Shown here in pieces: positions 1 through 12,600 of a DNA stretch of 64,000 bases (position 1 is the stretch's first letter; each line of letters begins with the position of its first letter). The notes beneath the pieces are model-generated. The model worked only from the letters and a program-made list of their open reading frames with translations. It made no database searches and was not told the DNA's origin. The translations under genes were made by a program, and so were the position numbers. This DNA is from Lytechinus pictus (lineage: Eukaryota; Echinodermata; Echinoidea; Temnopleuroida; Toxopneustidae): NCBI RefSeq assembly GCF_037042905.1, contig NC_087245.1, forward strand, positions 12,772,501 to 12,836,500, given 5' to 3'.

Positions 1-147
1 AGTATTCTTTCTCGGCCTTCTGAGTTGTTTTCTATATTTAATTACGCTAGGGGTCACCGTCACACATACAAACGCAATTCGGAAGTGAGTTGAAGACAGA
101 AAGATATATAGTAATTAGTATACATCTCTATGGTTGAAGACAACAAG

Positions 148-2258
148 AACGGTACGGTAGCTCGACAGCTAGCTGCGCCGGAGCGGGCGGCCGGTCGGCA
201 CAAAGCAATTCCGCAACCAACTGTGTTTTTTTGCAAGAGCCGCGTCACACGCGGATAAATATGTCATAATAACACGTCTGCTATGTTATCGACTGGTGAG
301 AAGATCTCGATCAAATTTCATATTATTCACCTTGAAATTATTCCTTTAGGGTCTATGGTATCATTCTGAGGGAATTCACATATTTGGAATAATAGTACGG
401 CCACAAATATTTTAATCATTTCCTCTTTGCAAGTTCTATGGCTCGCAGATACAACTTCAACTGCAGTTATTCCATATGAAGGAGTACGTGCATAGTACAC
501 AAAACGGCACTGCCTTGTTTACTACACCGGGACCGAATACCCCCCGGTGACGTCACACTCAAAGAACACCCATCTCGGTAGGCATTGCAGGAGCGAACTC
601 AGGGAAAATGGGTAGGGATAAATCGTTCAAATTCACTATTTTGAAAAAAGAAAATGGGGGGTCGAATCACCTATTAGTGTTTGGGGGGTTGTAAGGTTGC
701 TATTAATGTAAATATCTCAATATTTGGAATCGTCTTCTTAATTCAACTTTAAACAAAATAATGAGAAAATTGAAATATACACTACATGTACATGTATGTA
801 TCATACTACAGAATACAAAAGAAATTAGAGTGCGTGTGTGACATAATCGGTTCTGTAATTTGCACATCGACCAAGATGTGCATATAATCATTTTAGGCAA
901 AATAGTCTTTTTTTGTATTCGCATCAAAGTTTTTATGAAATTTTCTGTATACTTTCTGATTATTTTTCTTTCAGTTTATAATAAATTGTTGGGATGGTCT
1001 TCCCCTTTACTATTTACATGTACATGTTCATGGAATGTAGGGAATGCAGAGCAATATTCATGAACAAAATTGTCTAAAAAATATGTAAATCAGTAACTGG
1101 ACACATGTTCACTTTCCTTTCCTTCAGGCCACTCCTTCACATCCACCAGTCTTCCAGTCTAATAACAAAAATAATGAATTATAATACCATCACACAACAT
1201 TCAACGGTACGGTAGCTCGACAGCTAGCTGCGCCGGAGCGGGCGGCCGGTCGGCACAAAGCAATTCCGCAACCAACTGTGTTTTTTTGCAAGAGCCGCGT
1301 CACACGCGGATAAATATGTCATAATAACACGTCTGCTACGTTATCGACTGGTGAGAAGATCTCGATCAAATTTCATATTATTCACCTTGAAATTATTCCT
1401 TTAGGGTCTATGGTATCATTCTGAGGGAATTCACATATTTGGAATAATAGTACGGCCACAAATATTTTAATCATTTCCTCTTTGCAAGTTCTATGGCTCG
1501 CAGATACAACTTCAACTGCAGTTATTCCATATGAAGGAGTACGTGCATAGTACACAAAACGGCACTGCCTTGTTTACTACACCGGGACCGAATACCCCCC
1601 GGTGACGTCACACTCAAAGAACACCCGTCTCGGTAGGCATTGCAGGAGCGAACTCAGGGAAAATGGGTAGGGATAAATCGTTCAAATTCACTATTTTGAA
1701 AAAAGAAAATGGGGGGTCGAATCACCTATTAGTGTTTGGGGGGTTGTAAGGTTGCTATTAATGTAAATATCTCAATATTTGGAATCGTCTTCTTAATTCA
1801 ACTTTAAACAAAATAATGAGAAAATTGAAATATACACTACATGTACATGTATGTATCATACTACAGAATACAAAAGAAATTAGAGTGCGTGTGTGACATA
1901 ATCGGTTCTGTAATTTGCACATCGACCAAGATGTGCATATAATCATTTTAGGCAAAATAGTCTTTTTTTGTATTCGCATCAAAGTTTTTATGAAATTTTC
2001 TGTATACTTTCTGATTATTTTTCTTTCAGTTTATAATAAATTGTTGGGATGGTCTTCCCCTTTACTATTTACATGTACATGTTCATGGAATGTAGGGAAT
2101 GCAGAGCAATATTCATGAACAAAATTGTCTAAAAAATATGTAAATCAGTAACTGGACACATGTTCACTTTCCTTTCCTTCAGGCCACTCCTTCACATCCA
2201 CCAGTCTTCCAGTCTAATAACAAAAATAATGAATTATAATACCATCACACAACATTCA
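148..2258. repeat. 1,055-bp tandem duplication (two copies)
   Basis: Two head-to-tail copies, about 149-1203 and 1204-2258, match with a constant offset of 1,055 bases. I noticed only two differences by eye (T/C near 282 versus 1337, and A/G near 570 versus 1627). Each copy starts with a GC-rich segment (GGTACGGTAGCTCGACAG), holds a TGACGTCA site, and ends in CACACAACATTCA. Short ORFs repeat with the same offset and look non-coding. The near identity points to a very recent duplication, or to two haplotypes placed in series by the assembler. No gene is recognised in it. Confidence 0.95.
548..555. promoter_or_regulatory. CRE-like palindrome TGACGTCA
   Basis: This is a perfect 8-bp cAMP-response-element palindrome, the consensus bound by CREB/ATF bZIP factors. 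The tandem duplication repeats it at 1603-1610. A GC-rich stretch 300-400 bases upstream makes a promoter possible, but no first exon is visible nearby, so function is inferred from the motif alone. Confidence 0.35.
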
Positions 2259-2651
2259 CAGTGCTTCACAATGAATATTTCACCTTTGGGCGATTCCACA
2301 CTAGAACTTCAAAAATATCATAAATATTAACATGCTTTCAATAAGTCATAAGTAGTGTAATATTTTACTATGATACCGAAATTTTATGAAAATAATGAAT
2401 TTTAACCAAAAGTGAAGTCAGATATAGTTTTTTTAGGGGCGAACAATGGAATTTTCAATTTTCAATAATTTTGCTGAATAAATAATCAAGTACAAACACT
2501 GCCTGAAACAATTATTGGCAAAGCACGAGAAGATTGAAAATATTGCAGGTCAATGGAATAATGTATCATTGAATGTTCCAAATAATATCTACAACATTTT
2601 CATGATCCATAATAGGGGCAGCCCTGATTTTTCCGAACCTATTTTTGGCAA

Positions 2652-4474
2652 TGTCCCGTACGACACATGAAAGTGCAAAAGTTTTTCCTACAATTTTATT
2701 TTTGATGATGCAATTTCACAAAATCAGTTTCTCTATCTTTGACCCATGGGTGATCGATTTATCCCATAAGGATCTAATTACTGCCCTTCATTTTTCAATA
2801 AATGTCTTATTAATAGTTGTCCCGTATGACACACAATATATAACGCATTCAATTACAGGATTTGGATTCAGAAACTATAGATAGTAGGCCTATTTTAATT
2901 CAAGTAATTGATTTGACATAAAGTGAACTGAAAAAGTACTTTTTTATCTCCATAGAACATGAAATAGGTTATTCTAACCATTTTAATTGATTTCATGTAG
3001 GCGTATTTTTGTGAATCCCTCCAGCTAAACTGGTGATTTTCACTGGTCAGGGCAGGTTAATTTCTTTGTCATTGAGCATGAAAAGAAAACCTTTATAATT
3101 GATTCACCCTAGCCTGGAAGATGACTTCCTCTTGCATGCTAATGTGGAATTATTATAAGAAAATTAAGATGTGAAAAAAATTACATATCAATCATCTATT
3201 TGGACTTCTCTTGAATAATCACTTACTTTTTTATATACAGTATTGAAACTCCTTACTTTTTTCATGTTGTAAAAAAACTCTGGAAAATAAGACAAGCCAT
3301 GTTGTTCACAAAAAATCTGGAAAATAAGACAAACCATATGGTTTCATGAAATGCAGAAAGGTTTAAAAAAGTAGAACCGCATTTCTTTAGAAAAAAATAT
3401 TTTGTGGAATTACAAGTGACAGTTGTGACATATATCATATGTATACATACATTTTATATGAAAATTTTTAACATTTTAGCCCCATAATTTACACAAACAG
3501 TTTCATTCATTCATTCATTGTTTAAATAGTGTATTGGAAATCATCAATTAATTCACTGAATATAACTTCACACAAAACCTCAAGTTTTTCAGCTCGTAAA
3601 AATGCTTTGAACCCTTGTACATTTCCCATCATGAAAAAAAAAAGATAACATATTGCTCCCGATTGTATATATTGAGGTTACTTAATTATATTGTCCTGAA
3701 TGACTACTTATTAAAAGACTTTTCATTAAAAAGGAAGAATTTAGGGGCAATGCTCCCCTTCTGATTGATAAAAGTTCATTGTTTTATTCAGGCTGCAGAG
3801 TGCAACACGCAAGTGCCTGTACAACACACAAGTGTCCCGTACGACACACAAGTGTCCCGTACGACACAGAAGTGTCCTGTACGACATACAAGTGTCCCGT
3901 ACGACACATTATTTTGTTTATGATAATTGACAGAAATATTCAGCCAATTGCGGTTTCTAACATAATGAATGTCTTTAGTTTGATAGGATTATCATTATCA
4001 TCAGCCAAATAAAGTGATTGAAGAAGTCAAAGAGACATAAAGTAAGAAAGTTTGGCTTCAATTTAGAGATGTCCCGTACGACACATTTTGAGTGTCCCGT
4101 ACGCCACAATGTTCTCGAAAATTGCAATTTGCTTTATTTATTCATAAAGGTTTATTTTGCTTTCTTTCATAGATGTGTTTGTTCTTAGGTAATTGAATAT
4201 CAATTTGAGTTCAGTTTCTATAAAAATTATCTGTCCAACTCACAGACTTTAGAGTACAAACTTGAGGTTTCTAAAAAAGCCACTTTTTCTGCGTCCGTAC
4301 GACACATTACTATTTTAAATCTGTATTATACAGGATGTGAATTCAAGTCATGTTAAGTCTTGGTTTTCCTAACACTGTGGTAGTACTTGATGATCACCTT
4401 TAGTTACTGGAATATTTTTATGTTTTTCTTGTCAAAAAACTGTCAAATGTTCTCTAAATGTCCCGTACGACACG
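2652..4474. repeat. Cluster of dyad motif TGTCCCGTACGACACA
   Basis: Full or one-mismatch copies lie at 2652-2667, 2818-2833, 3833-3848, 3853-3868, 3873-3888, 3893-3908, 4070-4085, 4093-4108 and 4459-4474. Shortened copies lie near 3814 and 4291. The motif is an imperfect palindrome, TGTnnCGTACGnnACA. All copies point the same way. Four are in a 20-bp tandem array; the others are spread among unrelated AT-rich sequence. This could be a decaying minisatellite or a cluster of protein-binding sites. I do not know a named element with this sequence. Confidence 0.8.
3813..3908. repeat. 20-bp minisatellite (dyad motif unit)
   Basis: About five head-to-tail 20-bp units built on the TGTCCCGTACGACACA motif plus the linker AAGT/CAAG. 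The first unit is degenerate and one has T in place of C and of the last C. The short ORF crossing it simply translates the repeat. Confidence 0.85.
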
Positions 4475-4652
4475 TATGGAATCACCCCTTTGTTCATACA
4501 TGCAATAAATATTGTGGAAAAAAAAAACAAGGCGTAACCACATTCAATTACCATGTATGTAAGGACAAATATATTATACCTTTTGAACACTTAACCTTCA
4601 GCATGTAAGATAACTGATAAGAGTTGCTAACAAAATATGTTCATAGAGCATT

Positions 4653-4818
4653 GCAAGAAACTTACGTTCGATTGCAAATTGAGCGCAAGTCTCAAAGTCA
4701 AATTCAAAGGTTGAGTTGTAATTGCAAATCAACTTCATGTTTGCGTTCAATCAAAGGACTTACCCTTGATTTTGGGACTTACCCTTGATTGAGTAGGAAT
4801 TTAATGCAAATTTCTTGC
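4653..4818. repeat. Small inverted-repeat segment
   Basis: GCAAGAAA at 4653-4660 faces TTTCTTGC at 4811-4818. The interior has short internal repeats (GACTTACCCTTGATT twice). It may be a decayed MITE; the arms are short, so this is weak. Confidence 0.3.
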
Positions 4819-5665
4819 TACATGTATGCCCTATTACTAACATTGTGTTGAAATTGTGAAATTTTGTGTATTCTTATATTTGTCAAGCTGTATTCCTGTC
4901 CAAGCCAGTGTTCTTTATTAGTCTTCCCCAAAACTGTGCTCTAAATTGTTGTTTCCAATATCGATATTAAAAGATGATGTCATTGTCATACTCAGTAGTA
5001 AAATCAATAACTCCAGGAAAGCTAAGAGTGATAGAAGAAAAAAAGTGACTCAAGAGTGACCATGTCCAAATCACAGTTTACATATGATGGAACCTCCCAG
5101 AATGAAGTACATGTAGCATTATAATCTACTCTATCACTCAGCGAGTAGAGACCAGAGTCAGCAAGTGTGCAGACCTGTGTGTAAAAGAGACCCCAAAAAA
5201 GGAGATAAAATAATTATTCATAATATGAATTTGAGTAATGTTGTTGATTATGAGAGACTAATAATGTCTGCAACAGCCACAATTTTTGTGAACAAAATGG
5301 TTTCTAAATACTATGGAGTATGGTGGTACCAGACTTTTTAGTTTATCTTTAAAATGTTTATACATGTAGTCTAGAGACTGAGCTGATCATCATCTTCATT
5401 CTTAAAATTGATCTTATTTTCATGATACTAACTAGAAAAATTCTCAATTATCAGTTCCTACAGAGTACATAATGATGAACAATATCATTGCTATTCAATT
5501 TAAATTTTGAATCAATAAGATACATAAATAATCAGATATTATATCTAATACAGATTTAGATGAAAACATAGTCTAAGAAAACCTTGTACATGTAGGTGGG
5601 GCACCACCATGATGCAATATGAATCAAGGTAAAACATACAGAAAAAACTGCAAACGACATTCATA

Positions 5666-5824
5666 CCTCAGTCACATTTGCTCTACGATGGCCGCACGGC
5701 GAATCGAAAACAGCTGTTTTAACATTTTTTTTTTACCAGAGGGCTATAGGTGGTTTGAATACAAATGAATAAACGGCCATTTTCAACTCGCCGTATAGCC
5801 ACTGTAGAGCAAATGTGACTGAGG
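5666..5824. mobile_element. MITE with TA target duplication
   Basis: The 159-bp element starts with CCTCAGTCACATTTGCTC and ends with its reverse complement. The arms stay similar for about 50 bases with a few mismatches, and TA lies directly outside both ends (5664-5665 and 5825-5826). This is the layout of a Tc1/mariner-type non-autonomous element. It has no coding capacity. Confidence 0.75.
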
Positions 5825-6172
5825 TATAAAGCACACTGCAAACATACTGTTGAATTGTTCAGCTTCAAGCACTTCTGCTCAGGCCTAGTTTGCAGGTACA
5901 GACCCTGATCGAAAATTTGATCAACAAGTGGGTCACCACGCAAAGACTAGCAAATATAAAACTGGCTGTTTTTTTAACAGTACACAATGTAGGCTGCACT
6001 TTCAGACCCTTAACTTGAATGAAGAGTTTGCACAGCAGACTAGCGCAGGCCCCAAAATAAATTGCTTTAAACAGATGTAATTACTATGCCCTAAATTCAA
6101 ATACATGTACATGTACACACAAAGTAAGCTTTCCACTTTACTGCAAACAAAATGCAGGTGGAGGCTGATTTT

Positions 6173-6827
6173 TGTCTCGCCCACTGGAGGTGAAGGCGAG
6201 ACTTAGGGATCCAAATGTCGTCCGCGTCTGTCCGTCACAAACCTTATGACACAAAACTCTGCAACCATAAGTCACTTTTCAACCAAACTTGGGTGGTAGA
6301 TGGACTTGGGGAACCTGCCTGTTATGCTTCAGTCGGACTCAGAGGTCACATGGTAAGGTCAAAGCTCATTTTCAGGTCAACGTTTAAGTTTACATGCAAG
6401 ACTCTCTTATGACACCTAACTCCGCAACCATAAGTCACTTTTCAACCAAACGTGGATGGTAGATGGACTTGGGAACCTGCCTGTTATGCTGCAGTCGGAG
6501 GTCACATGGTAAGGTCAAAGGTCATTTTCAGGTCAACGTTTAAGTTTACATGCAAGACTCTCTTATGACACCTAACTCCACATCCGTAAGTCACTTTTAA
6601 ACCAAACTTGGGTTGTAGGTGTACTTTAAAGACCTGCATGTTATTGTGTTCGGAGGTCACAAGGTATGGTCAAGTTCATTTTGAGGTCAACATTAAAGTT
6701 TATGGGAAGACTCTTATGACAAGTGTTATTCCATCCCAGTCATTTCACAATGAAGTTTTGATACAATTCTGTTGCGTGCCGTCGCAAATCACAATATTTC
6801 TGGTTATTTTCATAAGTGGGCGAGACA
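6173..6827. mobile_element. TIR element with internal ~160-bp repeats
   Basis: TGTCTCGCCCAC at 6173-6184 is mirrored by GTGGGCGAGACA at 6816-6827. Inside are three diverged direct repeats of about 160 bases, each with CCATAAGTCACTTTTCAACC or a variant (starting near 6263, 6426 and 6582) and AGGTCACATGGTAAGGTCA. A short TIR around internal tandem repeats is typical of non-autonomous DNA transposons in marine invertebrates. The small ORFs in it are translated repeats. Confidence 0.65.
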
Positions 6828-7016
6828 CAAAATCGCTTATGCCTTGATAAAAAATTATTTCTGCATTCACACCTCCAAGAAACATACCCTTTAGGATAAG
6901 TTCCTTTATTAAAGTTACAAGCATGTGCAGTATGATCTGTTAAGCAAGCAAGGTGCGAGATTAAAAATCGCTAGCCCAGCAGCCTTCCACGGCGTCGTGC
7001 TGGGGTAAAAGTTCCA

Positions 7017-7620
7017 GTAATTTGCTTTCACACTGCCAGAATACCTGCGACCTTGGAAAATCCCCACGAAAGTTCTGGAATTTTGACAAGTACCTACATG
7101 TACTATTTAGTGGGTATTTTCTCTTGGGGGGGTACTTTGATTTGGTTTGGACAGGGGTGTGCGGCTGAAGGTTTAAAACCCATATTTACGGGTCATTTTG
7201 GCTAAAAAGGTACCCATTATTAGGGATTTATTACAGGGGCGGATCCAGAATTTTCCAGGGGGGGGGGCACATTTTCCCCTGGAAAATTTGACAAGCAAAA
7301 AAAAAAAAGGTTATCACCCAAAATGTAAGGTAATTTCGTATTTGCACGGGTCTAGGACATTGGAGGAGAATATGGACTCATGTTTTTAAGGCCAGTATTA
7401 TCTATAAAAAAAAAATGTGGGCCATATTTAGGGATACTCCAGCATAAGACCATACCCCGTGTTTAAGGATTTCTTCCAAAAAAGCGACCCATTCCAGCGG
7501 CACATCCCCATATGCCTTATTTTGTGAGTACCCCCCCCCCCCGGATTTTCTTTTGGAGAGATTACGCGTTATTTGCTTTCACACTGCCAAAATTACCTGG
7601 TATCTTCTAATCGGGGTAAA
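7017..7620. repeat. Dispersed repeat fragments with poly-G and poly-C
   Basis: ATTTGCTTTCACACTGCCA occurs twice in the same direction (about 7020 and 7571). Between the copies are a GGGGCGGATCCAGAATTTT fragment with a ten-base G run near 7259 and a C run near 7530. They look like parts of unrelated old repeats; clean ends were not found. Confidence 0.45.
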
Positions 7621-9507
7621 TTTCCTGAGCAGAAAAAACCTGGAATTTGGGATCTTTGAGGTGGTCTGAAACCACCTCTTGTGACAATCGACTTTAAAAA
7701 AAATAAAAAGGTATGCATACCACTTTGTATCTTTATATTTTGAATGGTACATGTACATGTATGGCATTCCTTTTTTCTGTGTAAACTGACAATTTTATTA
7801 GTTTGGAATTTGAAATTTCCTTAATTCATTTAACTGACATTTTTACAAGATTATAATTATTTCTTTCATGCCATTTTCTATACATTACATATTATTATGT
7901 AGGCTACTTTAATAGGCTATCCATACTTGTCCATGTATTACATTGTAGGCTTGGGCATAATTATTCTGAGACATGAGAAATGAGAATCCGTGATTTGGCT
8001 GACTCTATATTCTTATTGTACTAAATACCAATTGTGGTTTGTATTTGTAGTCTGTACTGTTTATGCAGGTAATGTACATGTAACCGACATGCATACCACC
8101 GACATGTACTCTGCACTGTACATTACATGCATGCTGCATCAATCCCATTCCCCAGTGCACTGATTTGACAATATGCACATGCTTCCCACGCATAAAATAG
8201 GGCCTGTCTGCACTGACACATATAATCCAGTCATGAAAACAGTATAGAATTGATGGAAAAAAAAGAATATTAGGTCAAATACAGAGAATTATAACAATCA
8301 CCTCATGTTTGGTTATGGATGCACATTAACTAAAGGACATGTTCATACCAGCACAGACTATATGTTGGTTATTGTTCAGTAATGTGAATGTGTAGGTTTG
8401 CTAGAGTAACTGTGGGCCTCTCAAGCTCTGTGGTCTGAATGATTATGTGATACTAGTGGTTACATTCTGCTTTTACATCAAGGATAGAAAGGAAATAAAA
8501 GGGGAAAATCAATATCAGGTGTGTTATTTTTACTGGCAGTACAATGTGGCTTGACTTCTTATACATGTACAAGGAGTAAGTTTTTATCAATACATGGAAA
8601 AGTAAACAACATGTAGAAAGCGAGTACAGTTTTTTTCATTTCGTCTACATTGACTCAGGAATTGACTTTTTATGTGTTATTAAAAGATTTTAAAAAAAAT
8701 AAAAAAAACCCAAATTTTTAAAGTTCATTTTCGCAATCATCAACATTTAAATATTTACTTTTTCGTAGTTTGGAAGGTAATAGAAAAGTTAATGCCTTTC
8801 ATAAAGTGAAACCTGAGATAAAGAAAAAAAAATTGTCAAGGTCTGTATAGAACATGTACTGTATATACTGATACAAGACATTAAAAAGACCATCAGAAAC
8901 AAACCTGATGTACTAGTGTACTGGTATATAATCAACATCAATATTACACACAAAGGAGATTTCAAGTTATCTCCTTTTATCGGTTGAGGACTTCAGGCGA
9001 TCATTTTCTTAGGTTGTGAGGAGTAATAAGTGTCCTTTATTATTGTGTTCTCTGTTTGTTTACATACATGTACATGAAGCGTTTTCAAGTAGTATAACTA
9101 TAAGGTAGTACTACATGTACATGCAATATTCAAGTGCTTTTCCCCCCATACTCGATTGTAGTACTATATAAAAGTACATGCTATAGAGCAAATATTTTCT
9201 ATTGTCAGGGATATTGAACTCAATTCGTTCTCTGTTTCCCTATACCTGTACACAGATTTTATTAACTGTCATGGTGGCAATAAATTATCTGAATTGTTTG
9301 TGCCACAGTACTGTTCACTAAATAACTGGTACATTTTGAAGTTTTCAGGAATTTCAGCTGTGTATAAAAGCTATATGTAATGTTTTTATCTTTAATATTA
9401 ATATTAACTAATGCATTTTGTTCACATCCCTATGCTATTTACATGGACTAGTTGCTTTCCGATGGATTAATATTTATTTCATCTTTTTGTCTTTTTTTAA
9501 TCAATAG

Positions 9508-9659
9508 CTGCATTCCTGACACAGACAGTTTGTCTCGATGACACAACGGTAAAGTTTGAAATCTGGGACACAGCCGGACAAGAGCGTTACCACAGCTTGG
9601 CACCCATGTACTACAGAGGAGCACAGGCAGCAATTGTAGTTTATGATATCACAAATCAA
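9508..9659 (+). CDS. RAB5: Rab5 exon: switch I end, G3 and switch II
   Basis: The acceptor TCAATAG ends at 9507 and the donor GTAAGT starts at 9660. The exon begins in phase (last two bases of an Ala codon), then encodes [19 protein letters not shown], the [11 protein letters not shown] segment with the catalytic Gln, and [11 protein letters not shown]. Confidence 0.93.
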
Positions 9660-12600
9660 GTAAGTGTAATTGTAAGACATTCTTTTGGGGGCAATGTTCC
9701 ACATCCCACATGCCATGTACAGTACAAGCTTATTCTGTAAATGATGCATACTGTAACATGTTTATCTGCTTTAGATTAAAAAGAAAAGCAGCTGATTTTG
9801 TTAATGTGATTTTTTTTTTTTTCTCCATTCAGTAATTCTTCTTTAGTTTGATTTATGTATAAATTATAGTTTACTACAAAATACTTATGAGCAGAATATT
9901 TTGAGGTTTGTACATGTACTGTACATGCATGCTATAAAGGTTGAATATTGAGGGCATGAGTCACTAATGTTACCATTTGAAGGGAAAGTAGTGTCATGTT
10001 CTGTAACAGCTGTTTTCAGTGATATATTTGGAATATCTTGTTGTTTTATAACAGCCATGGAGAGATCAACCAATAGTTAATTGAACTGTTAGAAGAAAAT
10101 AAAAAAATATATAGTTTCTCTGTTTCACATAATTGAAAGACAACTGCAGACATTAAACAACTTTTTATTTATTTTTTGTTTCATTGTGTGTATCAAGAAA
10201 TGTGTAATATTATTAAGATGAGGAATAGGGGATACCAAATGCATTAGCACTTGAATATAAAGAAGGAGCTTTTATGAAACCTAAGTAAGTCATATTCTAT
10301 TCAAATATTTAATATTTGCTACCTTTTGTTTGAAAGACTTGTTTGAAAAAGGAAGATCAAATTTCAAAGTTGAATAAGAAATTGGAAGAATATTCCTTTT
10401 CTTTGTAAAGAAACAGAAAAAGGGAATTTCCAATTAAGTACTCTTCAGAAGATTTTGCATGGTTGTCATTTGATTTTCATACCCAGGATAGTTGTATTCG
10501 GCACCGACTGAAGGCAATCATGATGAATTTGCAACCACAGTTTTCACATTTACAGTAATTATCATACAGAAATAGTTGAGCTGATTGATAATTTTTTTTA
10601 TTTTAGATCTTAAGGATTGCAGACAACTCTGTATTCATACACAAACATTGTTGAAGTAATGTCATCACTACGATTTCTGAACATGCTATGAATGGCAAAG
10701 GAAATATTCATTACATGTACTAGTTATTGCACTTTTATACCAGGGTTCCCAGCCCATCAGGGAAATCAGGGAAAATTGTTTTACTTTTTTCCAGTCATGG
10801 AATTTGATATAAAAAAAGCTGGAAAAAAATATAACAGTCTGACTGAATACCATGCTTTCAACTTTTGGGTCGATCAAAATCCAGGAATTTTGATCGACCC
10901 AAAAGTCAAAAGCGTGGTATTCAGTCAGACCTTTCGACCATGCTTTCGACTTTTGGGTCGATCAAAATCCGGGAATTTTGATCAACCCAAAAGTCGAAAG
11001 CATGGTATTCAGTCAGACTGTTATATTTTGTTGCATATCAAAACAACATCCATTGAATGACTGGTTATGGTGGTACTAATTAGTTTTATATTACAGTTTT
11101 TATACTGAAAATACATGTAATTCACTGCAACAACTTTAAAAACATATGAAACTTGGAATAGGTTTAAACGATTATCAGGGAATTTTTAAACTTAATCAGG
11201 GAAATATCAGGAAATTTTTTTTTCTTGAAAAGCTGGGAACCCTGTATACTGAATTCAAGTACATGACTCTCTCTTTATCTCTCTCACTCTTGCTCACTGC
11301 ATTTTCCCCTTTTGTCTAGGAGACCTTTGGAAGGGCCAAAACGTGGGTAAAAGAACTGCAAAGACAAGCCAGTCCCAACATTGTCATAGCACTAGCTGGA
11401 AACAAGGCAGATCTTGCCAACAAGAGAATGGTCGAATTTGAGGTACGTTGTTTTTTTCTTCTTTGGGTTTTTTTTATCAGTGATCCTTATTTCTACAGAG
11501 CATTTAGAATCAATTCTTCAACGATTTTGTCAAGAAGATATGTAATTTTTCAGTTACCTTTAATTCATTTTTGCTTTAAATTTATTTTAAGAAAAATCAA
11601 CACATGTTATTTCAACAATTTGGAGTTTTTATGATTCATTCCTTCTGTTTTTCAGTCAAACTAGTGTTATGAATTCTAAATTTGTCTCATTTTCTAGGGG
11701 GGGGTGGGGGCCTCGGAGGCCCCCCCCCTCAACGATTCGCACAATATTTTCGCCGCGCAAATTTTTTTTACTGCGCCGCTCGCTGACTTTTTACTTTCAA
11801 GTCTTGCGCAACTTTTGAGACCAATTTTGCCTCACGTGGTTCCGAAATTACGCAACATTATATAAGTGCACGTCAGACCAAAAATTGCTCAAAAACGTGA
11901 TTTTGTGTACAAAGTCAACGCAAATTGTGTTCTCAACCAAAAATCATAAATGTATAATAATTTTTAGATTTGCTGGTCTAAATGTATTTATTTTTTATAC
12001 TTTTTATGATCTCAGAAGAGTCCCCAACAAATTTCATTGAAAAAACAATGAAAAACAAAAGGTAATAAAAACAAAGAAATACATAAAAAATTACAAAAAA
12101 CAATATAATACAGAAAATGATTTGATATCACAATTTTGTTAATGTACACTTGCTAAGAACACCACAAAGAGTTTCAATTCCAAAAATTAGAACATTTGGA
12201 GCTTTATTTAGGGAGTTAGAGGAAAAAGTATGATTTCGCATACTAATTAAGCATAAATTAGCATAATCACTTAATAGCAATTCGCATTAAATAAATTACT
12301 TTACAATTTCCCAGACAACCCGCGTGCAAATTTTCGGCGCGATCGTGCAGTCGACGGCCAAGATCTCAAGGAGGGGCCTGGGAGGTCCCCCCCCCCCCCC
12401 TGGCCATATGAACTCCCAAAATACCCCGGCCTAGATAGGGTTAAATATCTGCTTAAAGATCTTGACAAGACAGGTACTTGTACATTATACTCTCAATTAC
12501 AAAATTACTCAGCTATCATCCAGGATTCTCCCCCATTTTGTGGTTTGTTATAAGCAATGACATTTCATTGTCGGTGTTTAGACAATTAGATTAAGGGAAT

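Larger units (their letters stand above)
2259..9507. other. Non-coding DNA upstream of the first visible Rab5 exon
   Basis: AT-rich sequence with no recognisable exon. I looked for the Rab5 P-loop and switch I exon on the + strand and did not find it, so this stretch is either part of a long Rab5 intron or 5' flanking DNA. It contains the dyad-motif cluster (2652-4474), the inverted-repeat elements at 4653, 5666 and 6173, repeat fragments at 7.0-7.6 kb, a TCAT microsatellite near 3500, and many TACATGTA/ACATGTACATGT tracts (for example near 6103, 7748, 9063 and 9115). Confidence 0.6.

Noticed and set aside
3813..3908. CRISPR-like array in the dyad-motif cluster
   Set aside because: The linkers are 4 bases and identical, there are no unique spacers, and the genome is eukaryotic.
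1..9507. Rab5 P-loop and switch I exon
   Set aside because: Looked for the GxxxxGKS coding sequence and the STIGA end with a donor; none seen on the + strand. It probably lies before the window.
10692..11060. 122-codon ORF in the Rab5 intron
   Set aside because: It runs through the double palindrome of a nested foldback element and translates the same arm repeatedly.
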